The notes beneath the pieces were generated by a model. That model was not told the origin of the DNA, ran no database searches, and worked only from the letters and a program-made list of their open reading frames with translations. The translations under genes and the position numbers were made by a program. From contig OW818686.1 of NCBI GenBank assembly GCA_942493305.1, positions 1,426,001 through 1,490,000 on the forward strand: a stretch of 64,000 bases of DNA, written 5' to 3'. Source of the stretch: UBA7672 sp030824255 (GTDB lineage Bacteria; Pseudomonadota; Alphaproteobacteria; Caulobacterales; Hyphomonadaceae). Positions 17,963-25,935 of this stretch are shown here, in pieces. Position 1 is the stretch's first letter. Every line of letters starts with the position of its first letter.

Positions 17963-18302
17963 CCAGATGTCTGGCCCAATTCTCACGATGCAAACCATCC
18001 AGCCCGTCGCTGCATCCGCGCGCCGTTCGGGACGAACTCGTTTCCTTCGGGGAATCCCCGAAGATCATTCTTCGGATAGGTGACCTGAGCATCGCGCGGT
18101 TGTCGTCGCCATTCCGACGATGACGCGCGCGGAATCTGAACATGTTGCGCAAAGTCCGATTCACCCTACCCCCGCCCCGAAAAAGAATCTTGGGCTTGGC
18201 GGCGCCTTTCGGCTCAGTGATGTCACGGTTCCGGTATAGGTTCTGCTTCGCATCACCGCGGGCGTATGCCCGCACGCGCCGAACGTGGAGGAGGGCGTCA
18301 GC
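17963..18302. promoter_or_regulatory. Divergent regulatory region between the C cyclase and fecR
   Basis: A 340-base intergenic region without a gene. It holds an inverted repeat TTCGGGGA-A-TCCCCGAA (18046-18062). This overlaps a second hairpin, CCGAAGA-TCAT-TCTTCGG (18058-18075), about 90-110 bases upstream of the C start. Closer to fecR there is a hairpin, GCGGGC-GTAT-GCCCGC (18258-18273), and a weak -10-like TATAGG near 18233. These are candidate operator or promoter sites for C and fecR. I cannot tell which regulator binds them. Confidence 0.45.
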
Positions 18303-19250
18303 ATGAGCAGCCCCCCCAAGCCCAGCCGACAGGAACAGGCCGCTGCCTGGTTCGCCGCCCAACGCGCAGGGGCCATGCTGGTCGAGCAGCGCGAGGCGTT
18401 TGACCTCTGGAGAGCAGACCCGCGAAATCAGGCCGCGCTCGACCGGATGCATGAACTCTGGGGCGAGCTCGCGGTTCTGAAACTGGGTGGTCCGGCGCCT
18501 CGCAAGGCATTGCCTTTTCCCCGTCGTGCGATGGCGGCTGCGGCGGTTCTGGTGGCCGTCATTGGTGGAAGCGTGGGCTGGTTTGCGCTGTCGCGCGATC
18601 CGATCATCGAAACGATTGCAGGTGAGCAGAAGTCTCAATCGCTTCCAGACGGTAGCCTGGTCACCGTCAATGTTGCCTCGGAACTCTCCTACGCGATCCG
18701 CGATGATGTGCGTGTCGTGAAGATGAGCGACGGCGAAGCAGCATTCGCGGTGAAGGCCGACCCTCAGAAGCCATTCGTCGTGCACGCGGGCGATTTTGAG
18801 GTGAGAGCAGTCGGCACGGCGTTCAACGTGCGCCGGCGCGATGGTTTGATCGAGGTCGCGGTAAGTGAAGGCAAGGTCCAGATCTGTTCAGGATCGGGCA
18901 GCGATGCGGGGGCGATTCTTGCGACCCTGAGCGCAGGCCAACTCATGAGATTTCCCGATACCCGCACGCCTGGTCAGTTCGCGGTCGTACCGACGACGGT
19001 CCCGACCGAGCAGATCTCGGAATGGCGCATGCGGGTGGTCACATACGAGAACGCGACTGTTCGGGAGGTAATCGAGGATTTTAATCGCTACTTTGAGAAC
19101 AAACGCCTGATTGCCACCGGAAACCTCCTTGAGCGAAGAGTGACAATTCGACTCCAAGTTGAAGACCGGGAAAGCGCGATCGAAACCCTTGCGGCATTGT
19201 TGGGAACTGATGTCGCAAGGTCACCTGAAGGGGAGGTTCTATCGGACTAG
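18303..19250 (+). CDS. fecR: FecR-type anti-sigma factor/regulator
   Basis: A 315-residue protein. Residues 1-60 form the cytoplasmic anti-sigma domain (FDLWRADPRNQAALDRMHEL). One membrane helix follows at about 80-100 (AAAAVLVAVIGGSVGWFAL). The periplasmic FecR domain (SLPDGSLVTVNVASELSYAI, FEVRAVGTAFNVRRRDGLIE) precedes a C-terminal STN-like part that should contact the TonB receptor. A GGAGGA box is about 10 bases before the ATG at 18303. It pairs functionally with the STN receptor (10.4 kb) and the ECF sigma factor (20.0 kb). Separation of fecR and the sigma gene by two minus-strand XRE genes is unusual, since fecI-fecR normally adjoin. Confidence 0.92.
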   Translation: MSSPPKPSRQEQAAAWFAAQRAGAMLVEQREAFDLWRADPRNQAALDRMHELWGELAVLKLGGPAPRKALPFPRRAMAAAAVLVAVIGGSVGWFALSRDPIIETIAGEQKSQSLPDGSLVTVNVASELSYAIRDDVRVVKMSDGEAAFAVKADPQKPFVVHAGDFEVRAVGTAFNVRRRDGLIEVAVSEGKVQICSGSGSDAGAILATLSAGQLMRFPDTRTPGQFAVVPTTVPTEQISEWRMRVVTYENATVREVIEDFNRYFENKRLIATGNLLERRVTIRLQVEDRESAIETLAALLGTDVARSPEGEVLSD

Positions 19251-19283
19251 AGAAGGGCCGGCATGACGAACGTCAACTGCAGC

Positions 19284-19541
19284 TTAGATTTCAACCTTCT
19301 CAGGTAGCTTCTTTATGACGGTTGCGTACAGCCGAACCGGGTCGACGTTGAGCGCTTTGGCAATCGCAAAGAACTCTATCACGTCAACGCGGCGCTGGGA
19401 GCGCTCGATCAGGGAGACGAACTTCTGGTCCTTGCCGATTCGCACGGCCAGTTCAGCCTGCGTAAGGCCTGCCCGTCGCCTGGCGGCGATTAGAACATCC
19501 ACCAAGTGCTTGTGAGCACCTGTGAACACAGACTTAGGCAT
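19284..19541 (-). CDS. XRE-family HTH regulator, copy 1 of a tandem duplicate
   Basis: An 85-residue protein that is essentially one lambda-repressor-type helix-turn-helix (AGLTQAELAVRIGKDQKFVS, then LIERSQRRVDVIEFFAIAKA). It begins MPKSVFTGAHKHLVD, the same first 15 residues as its neighbour at 19614-19871, and the two remain similar throughout. The upstream regions are also duplicated, including an operator-like inverted repeat. It lies in the lasso locus between fecR and the sigma gene, oriented against both. A small repressor of the lasso genes is the simplest reading. Confidence 0.9.
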   Translation of the reverse strand: MPKSVFTGAHKHLVDVLIAARRRAGLTQAELAVRIGKDQKFVSLIERSQRRVDVIEFFAIAKALNVDPVRLYATVIKKLPEKVEI

Positions 19542-19578
19542 GACGCCGCCGCTGTTGTTGACACCGGCGGCCTAACTA

Positions 19579-19595
19579 TACCGAGATATCGCGTA
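19579..19595. promoter_or_regulatory. Degenerate copy of the XRE operator, upstream of XRE copy 1
   Basis: TACCGAGATATCGCGTA aligns base for base in position with the perfect palindrome found upstream of copy 2. One half-site, TCGCGTA, is intact and the other is altered. It overlaps the predicted promoter of the gene (TATAGT on the minus strand). Confidence 0.5.
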
Positions 19596-19613
19596 CGCAG
19601 TTTTTCCGTATTT

Positions 19614-19871
19614 TCAGATCTCAAGATCATCAGGGAGAAGTTTTGCGACGGCCGCGAAGAGTTTTACCGGTGGCATCCCCAGTGCTTTCGCCAACGCGTA
19701 GAACTCGAGTACGTCGACCCTGCGTTGAGACCGCTCGATCAGGGAAATAAATCTCTGGTTCTTGCCAACGCGGCTGCCCAGCTGCGCCTGCGTGAGGCCG
19801 GTGCGCTTACGAGCTGCGACCAACGTGTCGACGAGATGCTTATGTGCGCCAGTGAATACTGACTTGGGCAT
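19614..19871 (-). CDS. XRE-family HTH regulator, copy 2 of a tandem duplicate
   Basis: An 85-residue paralogue of the protein at 19284-19541. It shares the N-terminus MPKSVFTGAHKHLVD and the recognition region, which reads RVGKNQRFISLIERSQRRVD. Most of the divergence lies in the C-terminal 20 residues. Because the helix-turn-helix is nearly identical, both proteins probably bind the same operator and may form mixed dimers. The neighbouring ECF sigma gene begins 135 bases away on the opposite strand, so this promoter region could control both directions. Confidence 0.9.
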   Translation of the reverse strand: MPKSVFTGAHKHLVDTLVAARKRTGLTQAQLGSRVGKNQRFISLIERSQRRVDVLEFYALAKALGMPPVKLFAAVAKLLPDDLEI

Positions 19872-19908
19872 TGCCGGTGTGCCAAAAGTGAAACCGGCCG
19901 CCTAGATA

Positions 19909-19925
19909 TACGCGATTTTCGCGTA
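19909..19925. promoter_or_regulatory. Perfect 17-bp palindrome, candidate XRE operator
   Basis: TACGCGA-TTT-TCGCGTA is a perfect 7+3+7 inverted repeat, 38 bases upstream of the XRE copy 2 start and overlapping its -10-like TATATC on the minus strand. It faces the ECF sigma gene on the other side. The duplicated, degenerate version upstream of copy 1 supports a functional site. Confidence 0.6.
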
Positions 19926-20005
19926 GACATTTTTTCCGTATTCCGTCACCGTATGTTCGCAGAGAGGGGCCGTCGCGATCTCGATCCGACAACCGCATCT
20001 CTGGT

Positions 20006-20536
20006 GTGCCAAAACACTCGGAAGTGGTCACGGTGACCTCGAAGAAGTCTGCATTGGACCGGGAACTGGGCCGGGCGTTCGTTGAGCGCCGGCAGAATCT
20101 TCGCGACATCGCGAGCCGCGCCGGTAAGGCAGGCGCGGATGAAGTGGTTCAGGACGCCTTTCTGGAAATTGTCGCCTATTCCAAGGGCCGGGAAATTCGG
20201 AAGGTTGACAACCTGCTGTCCCGCATAGTCCGTTCTGTCGCCCTCAGGCGGATCCGGGACCGTAAGAAGAATTCCGGACTGTTCTGGTCGGAGGCAGGGG
20301 AGGGTCTTGTGGACCTGGCGGCCGATCCAGAACGTAGCCTCATCGGCGCGCAGCGGCTGCAGCGTGTTATGGCGGCAATCGACGCCATGCCAGCGAAGCG
20401 GCGCGAGGTGTTTCTGCTGCACCGGGTTGAGGAAATGACCTATCCGCAGATCGCACGACGGATCGGTATAAGCATCAAGACCGTTGAGAAGCATATGCAC
20501 CTCGCAATGCTGCAATTGTCCGACACGGACGATTAG
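20006..20536 (+). CDS. ECF-type RNA polymerase sigma factor (FecI-like)
   Basis: A protein of up to 176 residues with sigma region 2 (DEVVQDAFLEIVAYSKG, then VDNLLSRIVRSVALRRIRD) and region 4 (MPAKRREVFLLHRVEEMTYP, then QIARRIGISIKTVEKHMHLA). It should be held by the FecR-like protein and released when the STN receptor binds its ligand. The start is uncertain: GTG at 20006 or GTG at 20033 are both possible, and no ATG is available. The B gene begins 70 bases downstream on the same strand, so this sigma factor and B may be co-transcribed. Confidence 0.88.
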   Translation: MPKHSEVVTVTSKKSALDRELGRAFVERRQNLRDIASRAGKAGADEVVQDAFLEIVAYSKGREIRKVDNLLSRIVRSVALRRIRDRKKNSGLFWSEAGEGLVDLAADPERSLIGAQRLQRVMAAIDAMPAKRREVFLLHRVEEMTYPQIARRIGISIKTVEKHMHLAMLQLSDTDD

Positions 20537-20605
20537 CAGCCCAAAGGCGCCTCGCTTCATCGGAACGATGACGATACCCCAACCTGAGCCTGCTAAGTTT
20601 CCGTC

Positions 20606-21351
20606 ATGGCTATGGTGTCGGGTTCGTCGTCTCCCTCGGGTAGTCGTCTGGTCCTCGGCAACGAGGTGTATTTCTGCGTCACGGAAGGCCAGGGCGTCTT
20701 CCTGGATCTCAGGCAGGATGACTACAACGCAATCCCGGTTCCCGCGTTCAATGCATCGTCGGACGAATCCGACGGCGAAGCTGCAATCCTCGCCGCGTTT
20801 GAGGCGCACCGGAACGAGCTTCTAGAGGCTCAGGTTCTCAAGGAGGAAGCGGAAGGGATAGCTCGGTTCCAGGCGTCAGGTCCATACCGCGACCGACGGC
20901 GAGCATCTTCCATCTCGACGAGGAACGGGCATTTGGAATTGCCGGAGCGGCGGACAGCGACGTGCGGGTTGGCGCCCGCGACATGTGGGATCTCTTCTCC
21001 GCCTCGCACCGAGCGTCCCTGCTCCTCAAGAGACGCCACATCCACGAGATTGTCTGCGGCGTCAGAGACCGAAAAGCGGAGGCGTCGCCCGCTGGCGAAT
21101 GCGTCGATATCTTGAAGCAGCATACTGCGATCTTTCGCAAGCTTAGGCCGTGGTACCCGCGAGGTTATCTGTGTCTCTTCGATGCGTTGGCGCTCGTCGA
21201 ATTCCTCGCCCGAAGGCACCTTTTTCCCACATGGGTGTTCGGCGTTCAGGCGCAGCCATTCGGCGCGCATTGCTGGGTCCAGGCGGGGGACCAGCTACTA
21301 AACGAAGGCGCGGAGTTCGCAAACCAGTTCACACCGATCATGGCAGTGTAG
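20606..21351 (+). pseudogene. Lasso B protein (B1 leader-binding + B2 protease), split by a frameshift
   Basis: The first frame (ATG at 20606) encodes a PqqD-like B1 leader-binding domain with LVLGNEVYFCVTEGQGVFLD. Near 20870-20885 the homology moves to the -1 frame (SIPRPTASIFHLDEERAF onward), which encodes the transglutaminase-like B2 protease. Its Cys is in YPRGYLCLFDALALVEFL and its His in GAHCWVQAGDQLLNEG. Proteobacterial lasso B proteins are normally one fused B1-B2 chain. Either one base is missing, or the gene is now split with B2 starting at the GTG at 20962. An AAGGAGG at 20840-20846 could help B2 re-initiate. Activity is uncertain. Confidence 0.75.
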
Positions 21352-21361
21352 GACGCCGGCG

Positions 21362-22300
21362 TCAGAGTTTCGAAGCGAACTCTTTGATGCGGGCGAGTAG
21401 GTCCGCAAAAGGCGGTTGGTCATTGTAGTAAAGAGCTGAAGTGGACGCGTAGGCGTCTGCATAGAGTTTGCGGACAGTTTCATCATTCAACGAGAATGCC
21501 TCGTTCGAAGCTATGTCTTTGTTGTCAGCGGCCGGGAAGCGGTCGTCCTTGTGCTGCTTGTAGGCATCCGTGCCAATGAACGCTCTGACCGTGCCGTCGC
21601 CCAGCAGGCAGTAGACGTCGTAGTAGTGGCGCATGAAGTTTTTCGGCATGCCGCCGTCCGCCTGTTGTTGGCGGAACTTGGTCGAAATGGTCTGGAGCTT
21701 TTCGACAAGCGTGTAGCCCGGCTTATAGCAGGCAACGCCCATTGCCCGATTGTCGGTAAGGCCTTCGATTCGCGCTTCAATGGCGTGGTCGTATGCCCAC
21801 GATGAGATGTTGCATTGCTGGTTCGGGGCGACTGTGTCGAATCCCACTTCAAGAAGGATGCCGTCCTTGACGCCGGCGGGGAGGGGGTATGCGCTCTCAT
21901 AGTTGAGGCGGACCCCGCCGCTACGCGCCCTGTCATCGTCGAATGCTATGTCCCTTTCGACGGACTTTACGCCAGCGATCGAAATAGTGGCGGCTAGGCC
22001 ATCGTAGAAAGCGAAGCGCTCCGCAATATGCTGAGGCTTGTTGTTGTTCTTGCCAATCTTGAGATCTGCCGGCGGCTCGATCCGGATATCAATGTCTTCG
22101 GAGAAGCGATGAATGAGGCCAAGGCCTTTTGAAAGCGACGTTCCGCCCTTCAACTCAAACTTGTAGCCAAGCTGCTGCAATCCCCAAAGGGCCTGCATGA
22201 TCCAATAGTCCTTCTCCACGAGGCCGGGATCGATCTTCAGCTTGTCGGCGACGACAGCGAGAAGATCTTTGAAGTCCGGCAGCTCGTGAAGAAGGGTCAT
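21362..22300 (-). CDS. AbiEii-type nucleotidyltransferase toxin
   Basis: A 312-residue toxin of the AbiE type IV toxin-antitoxin/abortive infection family. The nucleotidyltransferase motif FELKGGTSLSKGLGLIHRFS followed by EDIDIRIEP supplies the GGTS and DID metal-binding residues. Related enzymes transfer nucleotides to tRNA or other targets and halt growth on phage infection. Its start overlaps the stop of the upstream AbiEi-like gene by four bases, the standard antitoxin-toxin arrangement. It converges on the lasso B gene with only 10 bases between their ends. Confidence 0.9.
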   Translation of the reverse strand: MTLLHELPDFKDLLAVVADKLKIDPGLVEKDYWIMQALWGLQQLGYKFELKGGTSLSKGLGLIHRFSEDIDIRIEPPADLKIGKNNNKPQHIAERFAFYDGLAATISIAGVKSVERDIAFDDDRARSGGVRLNYESAYPLPAGVKDGILLEVGFDTVAPNQQCNISSWAYDHAIEARIEGLTDNRAMGVACYKPGYTLVEKLQTISTKFRQQQADGGMPKNFMRHYYDVYCLLGDGTVRAFIGTDAYKQHKDDRFPAADNKDIASNEAFSLNDETVRKLYADAYASTSALYYNDQPPFADLLARIKEFASKL

Positions 22301-22893
22301 GCAGCAGCACTACGTCCGTTGTCTTCCAATATCGGCGTAAGCAGATTCCGGACGCGCGAGGAGTCGTAGTCATAAACGGCTTTGGCCAATCGCTTCCGAT
22401 CGAATTCGCGCGCTCGCTTTAAGGCCCGCTCCCGAACGGCTTCGCGATCCTCCGCTAACCTATCCAGGTTGTGCAGAAGGTCGACGAGAAGAAACTCCTC
22501 GCTGACCGCCTTTGGAAACGATGGCCGGCGGCGAAACTCGAATGGTCTTCCATTGAGTTCAAACTCGCCGTGTCGTTTCCGATTGTAGACGACGGGTTTG
22601 TTGTAAAGTTGCGTCGTGCCAACACCGAGCCCGTTATAGGCATTCGGTGATACGAGCAGAAAGCGATCGTCGCCCAGGAACGAGCCAACCATCTCCTCCG
22701 GCTCCGCTGGCGCAGAACCAAACCGGGTTTTACGTGGAGCCATATATAGGCCCCCGGACACTTTCCTGAGCCTGCCTTCCTCGACGAGCTGATGCAGGTG
22801 CCGGTCAACGGCGTTCGACCAGCGTGCGAGATCCTTGCGCCGATAAACCTGACCTGGCCGTAGCTTCCTTTTCAATTCGCCTAGCGCCGACAT
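22297..22893 (-). CDS. AbiEi-type antitoxin
   Basis: A 198-residue partner of the AbiEii toxin. An N-terminal winged helix (RRKDLARWSNAVDRHLHQLV, then EEGRLRKVSGGLYMAP) is followed by the C-terminal AbiEi antitoxin domain. Antitoxins of this class bind their own promoter and neutralise the toxin. The 285-base region upstream (22894-23178) has no gene. It contains an AGGC-ATAC-GCCT inverted repeat and a run of eight G, either of which could mark the autoregulated promoter. The identification rests on the overlap with the toxin and the winged-helix start. Confidence 0.85.
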   Translation of the reverse strand: MSALGELKRKLRPGQVYRRKDLARWSNAVDRHLHQLVEEGRLRKVSGGLYMAPRKTRFGSAPAEPEEMVGSFLGDDRFLLVSPNAYNGLGVGTTQLYNKPVVYNRKRHGEFELNGRPFEFRRRPSFPKAVSEEFLLVDLLHNLDRLAEDREAVRERALKRAREFDRKRLAKAVYDYDSSRVRNLLTPILEDNGRSAAA

Positions 22894-23178
22894 GGTATCG
22901 CTCCTTCGCAGAGAAGGTAGGTTGGTGTGCGACAGTATGCAATGTTTCTTGTTAAAAATCCATGCAGGCGTATGCCTAATTTCATGGAAAAGGGGGGGGC
23001 TACAAAATTGAAACTACACCATTTTTGCTGAAGTCGGGATCGGTGGTCAAGCGACCCACCATTCGCGCAGCCCCGATATCCTGCAAGGCCGATATCCTCG
23101 ATCGTGTGAATAGTTGCACCTTCAGCTGCTCGATCACTCCGGCCAGCGCCTGTCACGGGCGATCGACCCGGTCCTTGA

Positions 23179-24153
23179 TCATGCCTCAGCGGGATCGGAA
23201 AGCGGCTGGATAAACATGAAGGACGTAACCGGGTGAAATCCACGAACGGTGCGGAAGATGCCGCTCTCATCGCATGCAAAGGTTGAGCTTGCCGGGAGAA
23301 GATTTGCGGGAAGGGGATTGGCGGCATTTTGATTGAGAAAGAGCGTTACGCCCGTGGACCACAGTTCTGGCGGCGCGTCCTCGGCTCCGACATTGTAGCG
23401 AAACTCGAGAAACGAAGGATGATCTCCGATCAAGGCTACACCCCAGCAAACGGTGTCGTAGCTGTTCGCGAGGAGGTCAGGATCGCCGAGCCGTAAGAAC
23501 TTGGAGACCGTGAAAGAGTTGCAGTACGCCACGGCGCTTACGGAGTTTGCCCGCGGGTCTGCGAACAGTGCGGTGTCTGGCGTCTCGGATGCAGCTGGAA
23601 AGAATGCTGGCACCAGAGATTCATCGATATAGACGCCTGGGGCCGCCTCGAAGCTTGGGGCGACCATAAGCACGAGCGGTTTACTCGCGACGTGCGGAAG
23701 GTCCTGATAGCGGTGACGAAGCTTTCTCCGCAGGCTTCGAGAAATGCGCGCTGGAAAATCCTCGTTCGCGCGCCGATGGATCTCCTCCTCGCTCAGGTCC
23801 TCCATTTTCAGAATCGAGATGTCTTGGTCTGCCTCAGTGTGTGGATTGGCGCTTGTCACCTCTATCGCCACGCTCTGCGCTCCGCGCGACGCAATGAAGT
23901 CGGGACGCTCATAGCGAGATGACAGATCAAGGCCTGCAGCACGCAGATAGCTGTAGCAAGACAGCTCGAAGAGACGATTGTGGAAGCCGTGTCCTTGGAA
24001 GTCTGGAACGAAGTTGCCGTTCGGGTCGCCCATCTCGCTAAAAGCGGCGTTGATCAGCTTCCGAGCGCCGCCATGAATGGCGGAATTGCGCAGCGACGTG
24101 AATTGCGGGTGAGCCCGATCAGGTTGAATTTTGAGGTCGAAGAGGTCGATCAT
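23179..24153 (-). CDS. Unknown protein with a restriction-nuclease-like core
   Basis: A 324-residue protein that I cannot place in a named family. Residues 55-110 read FHNRLFELSCYSYLRAAGLD, then YERPDFIASRGAQSVAIEVT. This is an E...PDF...E-x-T pattern like the PD-(D/E)xK nuclease core, with Thr in place of the usual Lys. The C-terminal half is rich in aromatic and proline residues. It is monocistronic, on the minus strand, between the AbiE pair and a run of small unknown genes. A DNA-cleaving defence or anti-plasmid role is possible, but the altered last residue could also mean an inactive fold. Confidence 0.45.
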   Translation of the reverse strand: MIDLFDLKIQPDRAHPQFTSLRNSAIHGGARKLINAAFSEMGDPNGNFVPDFQGHGFHNRLFELSCYSYLRAAGLDLSSRYERPDFIASRGAQSVAIEVTSANPHTEADQDISILKMEDLSEEEIHRRANEDFPARISRSLRRKLRHRYQDLPHVASKPLVLMVAPSFEAAPGVYIDESLVPAFFPAASETPDTALFADPRANSVSAVAYCNSFTVSKFLRLGDPDLLANSYDTVCWGVALIGDHPSFLEFRYNVGAEDAPPELWSTGVTLFLNQNAANPLPANLLPASSTFACDESGIFRTVRGFHPVTSFMFIQPLSDPAEA

Positions 24154-24176
24154 CGTGAGGCTCGTCTAGAACGTTC

Positions 24177-24635
24177 TCAGAAGAGATCGCCTTGGGGTTC
24201 GGGTCGGTTCGGTGATTTGGACTTGGGCTTACGCGGGCGAGGGGGCTTCTTGTTCGGGTCCTCGATCGAGATATCCCATTCGTCGGGATTGAACTCGTAG
24301 GTCTTTATCAGTGCTTTGACGTCTTCCAGGGGCGCTCGTATTGCACCGCGCCAAAGATCCAGATCGTCGTCGTTGAGGAGCAAAAGCATCCGGTCGGTGA
24401 TCTTCGCGATGAGATCGTTCGGCGGGGTCGTCACCTGGACGAACTCGTATTCAGCGCCGCGGCCGACATCGAACGTGTCGTAGTTGACGCCGATGATAAG
24501 TGGCTTTCCGTCCTTGCGCTTGATGGTCCACTGACGGGACGCGAGAATGGCCTCGCGGCGAGTCCTGGCATCAGCCATGATCCACGTCACGTAGGTGAAG
24601 TGGTCTTCACCAGGGTCTTTGTCAGGACCTGCCAT
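24177..24635 (-). CDS. Unknown acidic protein of 152 residues
   Basis: A hypothetical protein. It begins MAGPDKDPGEDHFTYVTWIM, has a mixed alpha-beta central part (KPLIIGVNYDTFDVGRGAEY), and ends in a proline- and lysine-rich tail closing with PEPQGDLF. No catalytic motif is visible. It lies 23 bases upstream of the nuclease-like gene at 23179-24153 on the same strand, so the two are probably co-transcribed and may form a pair. The C-terminal tail looks disordered and could be a partner-binding peptide. Confidence 0.6.
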   Translation of the reverse strand: MAGPDKDPGEDHFTYVTWIMADARTRREAILASRQWTIKRKDGKPLIIGVNYDTFDVGRGAEYEFVQVTTPPNDLIAKITDRMLLLLNDDDLDLWRGAIRAPLEDVKALIKTYEFNPDEWDISIEDPNKKPPRPRKPKSKSPNRPEPQGDLF

Positions 24636-24652
24636 GGCTCAAATCTGTCCTC

Positions 24653-24787
24653 TCAATCGAGCCGGGACAAGTGGGCTGGAGAGACGCGATCATTTGGTTT
24701 GGCCAGCTTGACGGAGCGCATCGAGTTGCTCTCGACCAGCAGGTTGAGGATTTGGACGCGCGTTTCGAGGGCAAGCTTGTTCGCCAT
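24653..24787 (-). mobile_element. Remnant of an IS1-like transposase N-terminus
   Basis: A 44-codon frame beginning MANKLALETRVQILNLLVES and continuing NSMRSVKLAK. This matches the opening helix-turn-helix of IS1-type transposases common in alphaproteobacteria, which typically read M-N-K-L-x-x-x-x-R-x-Q-I-L-x-x-L-V-E-G-N-S-x-R-S. After about residue 27 the similarity ends and the frame stops. No further transposase sequence or terminal repeats are visible, so this is a relic of an insertion. It marks rearrangement within the defence region. Confidence 0.5.
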
Positions 24788-24830
24788 GCCCCTTGATGTA
24801 AGGGTTGTGCTTACCGTCAAGCATAAAAGT

Positions 24831-25931
24831 TCATTTTACAATTTTCAGATCTACCTTGCGCGGAGGCGACGTAGCCCCGGCGCCATCGATGGAAATCATG
24901 TTGGCTAGTCCGAACAGAAGGGATTCCAGTTCAGGAGACGGAATACCAGTTTGGCTGACTATGGCCGCTTTCGTAATCCCGGCCTGCCGGAGATCGTTGA
25001 ACACTTGTTGCCAGTAGTGAGACTGCTCGCGATCGATCCCAGCCGGCTCGCCCTTCAGCCAACCGCGTCGTGACATCTCAACGTAAAGCGAATTAACGCG
25101 AGCATCGCTGATTAGGCCAACTTCGCGAAGCCGGTAGGCCAAAGCCACGGCGGCGACCCGCCAACGTTTCTTGTAGGGCAGCAAATCCTCGACACTATAA
25201 ATGGACGACTTCATTACTGAGCGAAGATCAGCTTCTGGCATCAAAAAAGCGCCTGCGAACGCTTGTGCATCCCGTTCAATAGGACTGTTCTTATGGATGG
25301 CTGCGGCCCCTCCGTGTTTGTGCAAGCACAGATGGCAAAGCTCGTGCGCGGCGTCGAACCGACTACGCTCAGACGATTTAAAGCGATTCAGGAAGACGTA
25401 TGGAACGTCGTTGCGCCAGACGGAAAATGCGTCAATTTCCTTCGTGTTCTCCGCTAACGAAAAGACGCGGATGCCTTTGGCCTCCAACAGATGGACCATG
25501 TTTTGAATTGGCTTATCGCCAAGCCGCCAGTGCTGGCGAAGAAGTTTCGCGGCGACTTGCGGAGGCATCTCCGGCTCAAACTCCGGCAGGTCCAACTTAA
25601 CACGACCGTAGCGCGTTGAGACCCAGTCATCGAACAAGTACGCAAGCGTGCCCGACTGCAACGCGGCGTCCATCACGCGCGCCGTCTTACTCGCAAGCCC
25701 ACGGAAGCTCGCGTTTTCTCTTCTGGGCTGATCGATATCAGCGCCACCAAAGAAGGACTGAGGAAATTCAAGTAGTTTCGCGATCTTCTCTAGATTCTCG
25801 GGCGACGGTTCGATCTCGCCAGCCTCATATCTATGGATTGTGATCGCGCTCACTCCGACTAGGTCGGCGAGTCCCTTCTTGGTCATCGCCCGGCGCTCTC
25901 GGGCGATGACAAGTCGCTGTGGATTGAACAT
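24831..25931 (-). CDS. XRE helix-turn-helix fused to an ImmA/IrrE-type metallopeptidase
   Basis: A 366-residue protein. Residues 1-60 form an XRE domain (KKGLADLVGVSAITIHRYEA). The middle carries an ImmA/IrrE (COG2856-like) zinc peptidase domain whose HExxH helix is FDAAHELCHLCLHKHGG. Proteins of this layout cleave a partner repressor or toxin in response to stress. Its start lies five bases from the stop of the upstream unknown gene at 25936-26586, so the pair are co-transcribed. That partner is the likely substrate or effector. Confidence 0.9.
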   Translation of the reverse strand: MFNPQRLVIARERRAMTKKGLADLVGVSAITIHRYEAGEIEPSPENLEKIAKLLEFPQSFFGGADIDQPRRENASFRGLASKTARVMDAALQSGTLAYLFDDWVSTRYGRVKLDLPEFEPEMPPQVAAKLLRQHWRLGDKPIQNMVHLLEAKGIRVFSLAENTKEIDAFSVWRNDVPYVFLNRFKSSERSRFDAAHELCHLCLHKHGGAAAIHKNSPIERDAQAFAGAFLMPEADLRSVMKSSIYSVEDLLPYKKRWRVAAVALAYRLREVGLISDARVNSLYVEMSRRGWLKGEPAGIDREQSHYWQQVFNDLRQAGITKAAIVSQTGIPSPELESLLFGLANMISIDGAGATSPPRKVDLKIVK

Positions 25932-25935
25932 CTTT

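Noticed and set aside
20830..20890. Programmed -1 frameshifting in the B gene
   Set aside because: AAGGAGG is present, but no X-XXY-YYZ slippery heptamer occurs in frame. A sequencing error or a true split is simpler.
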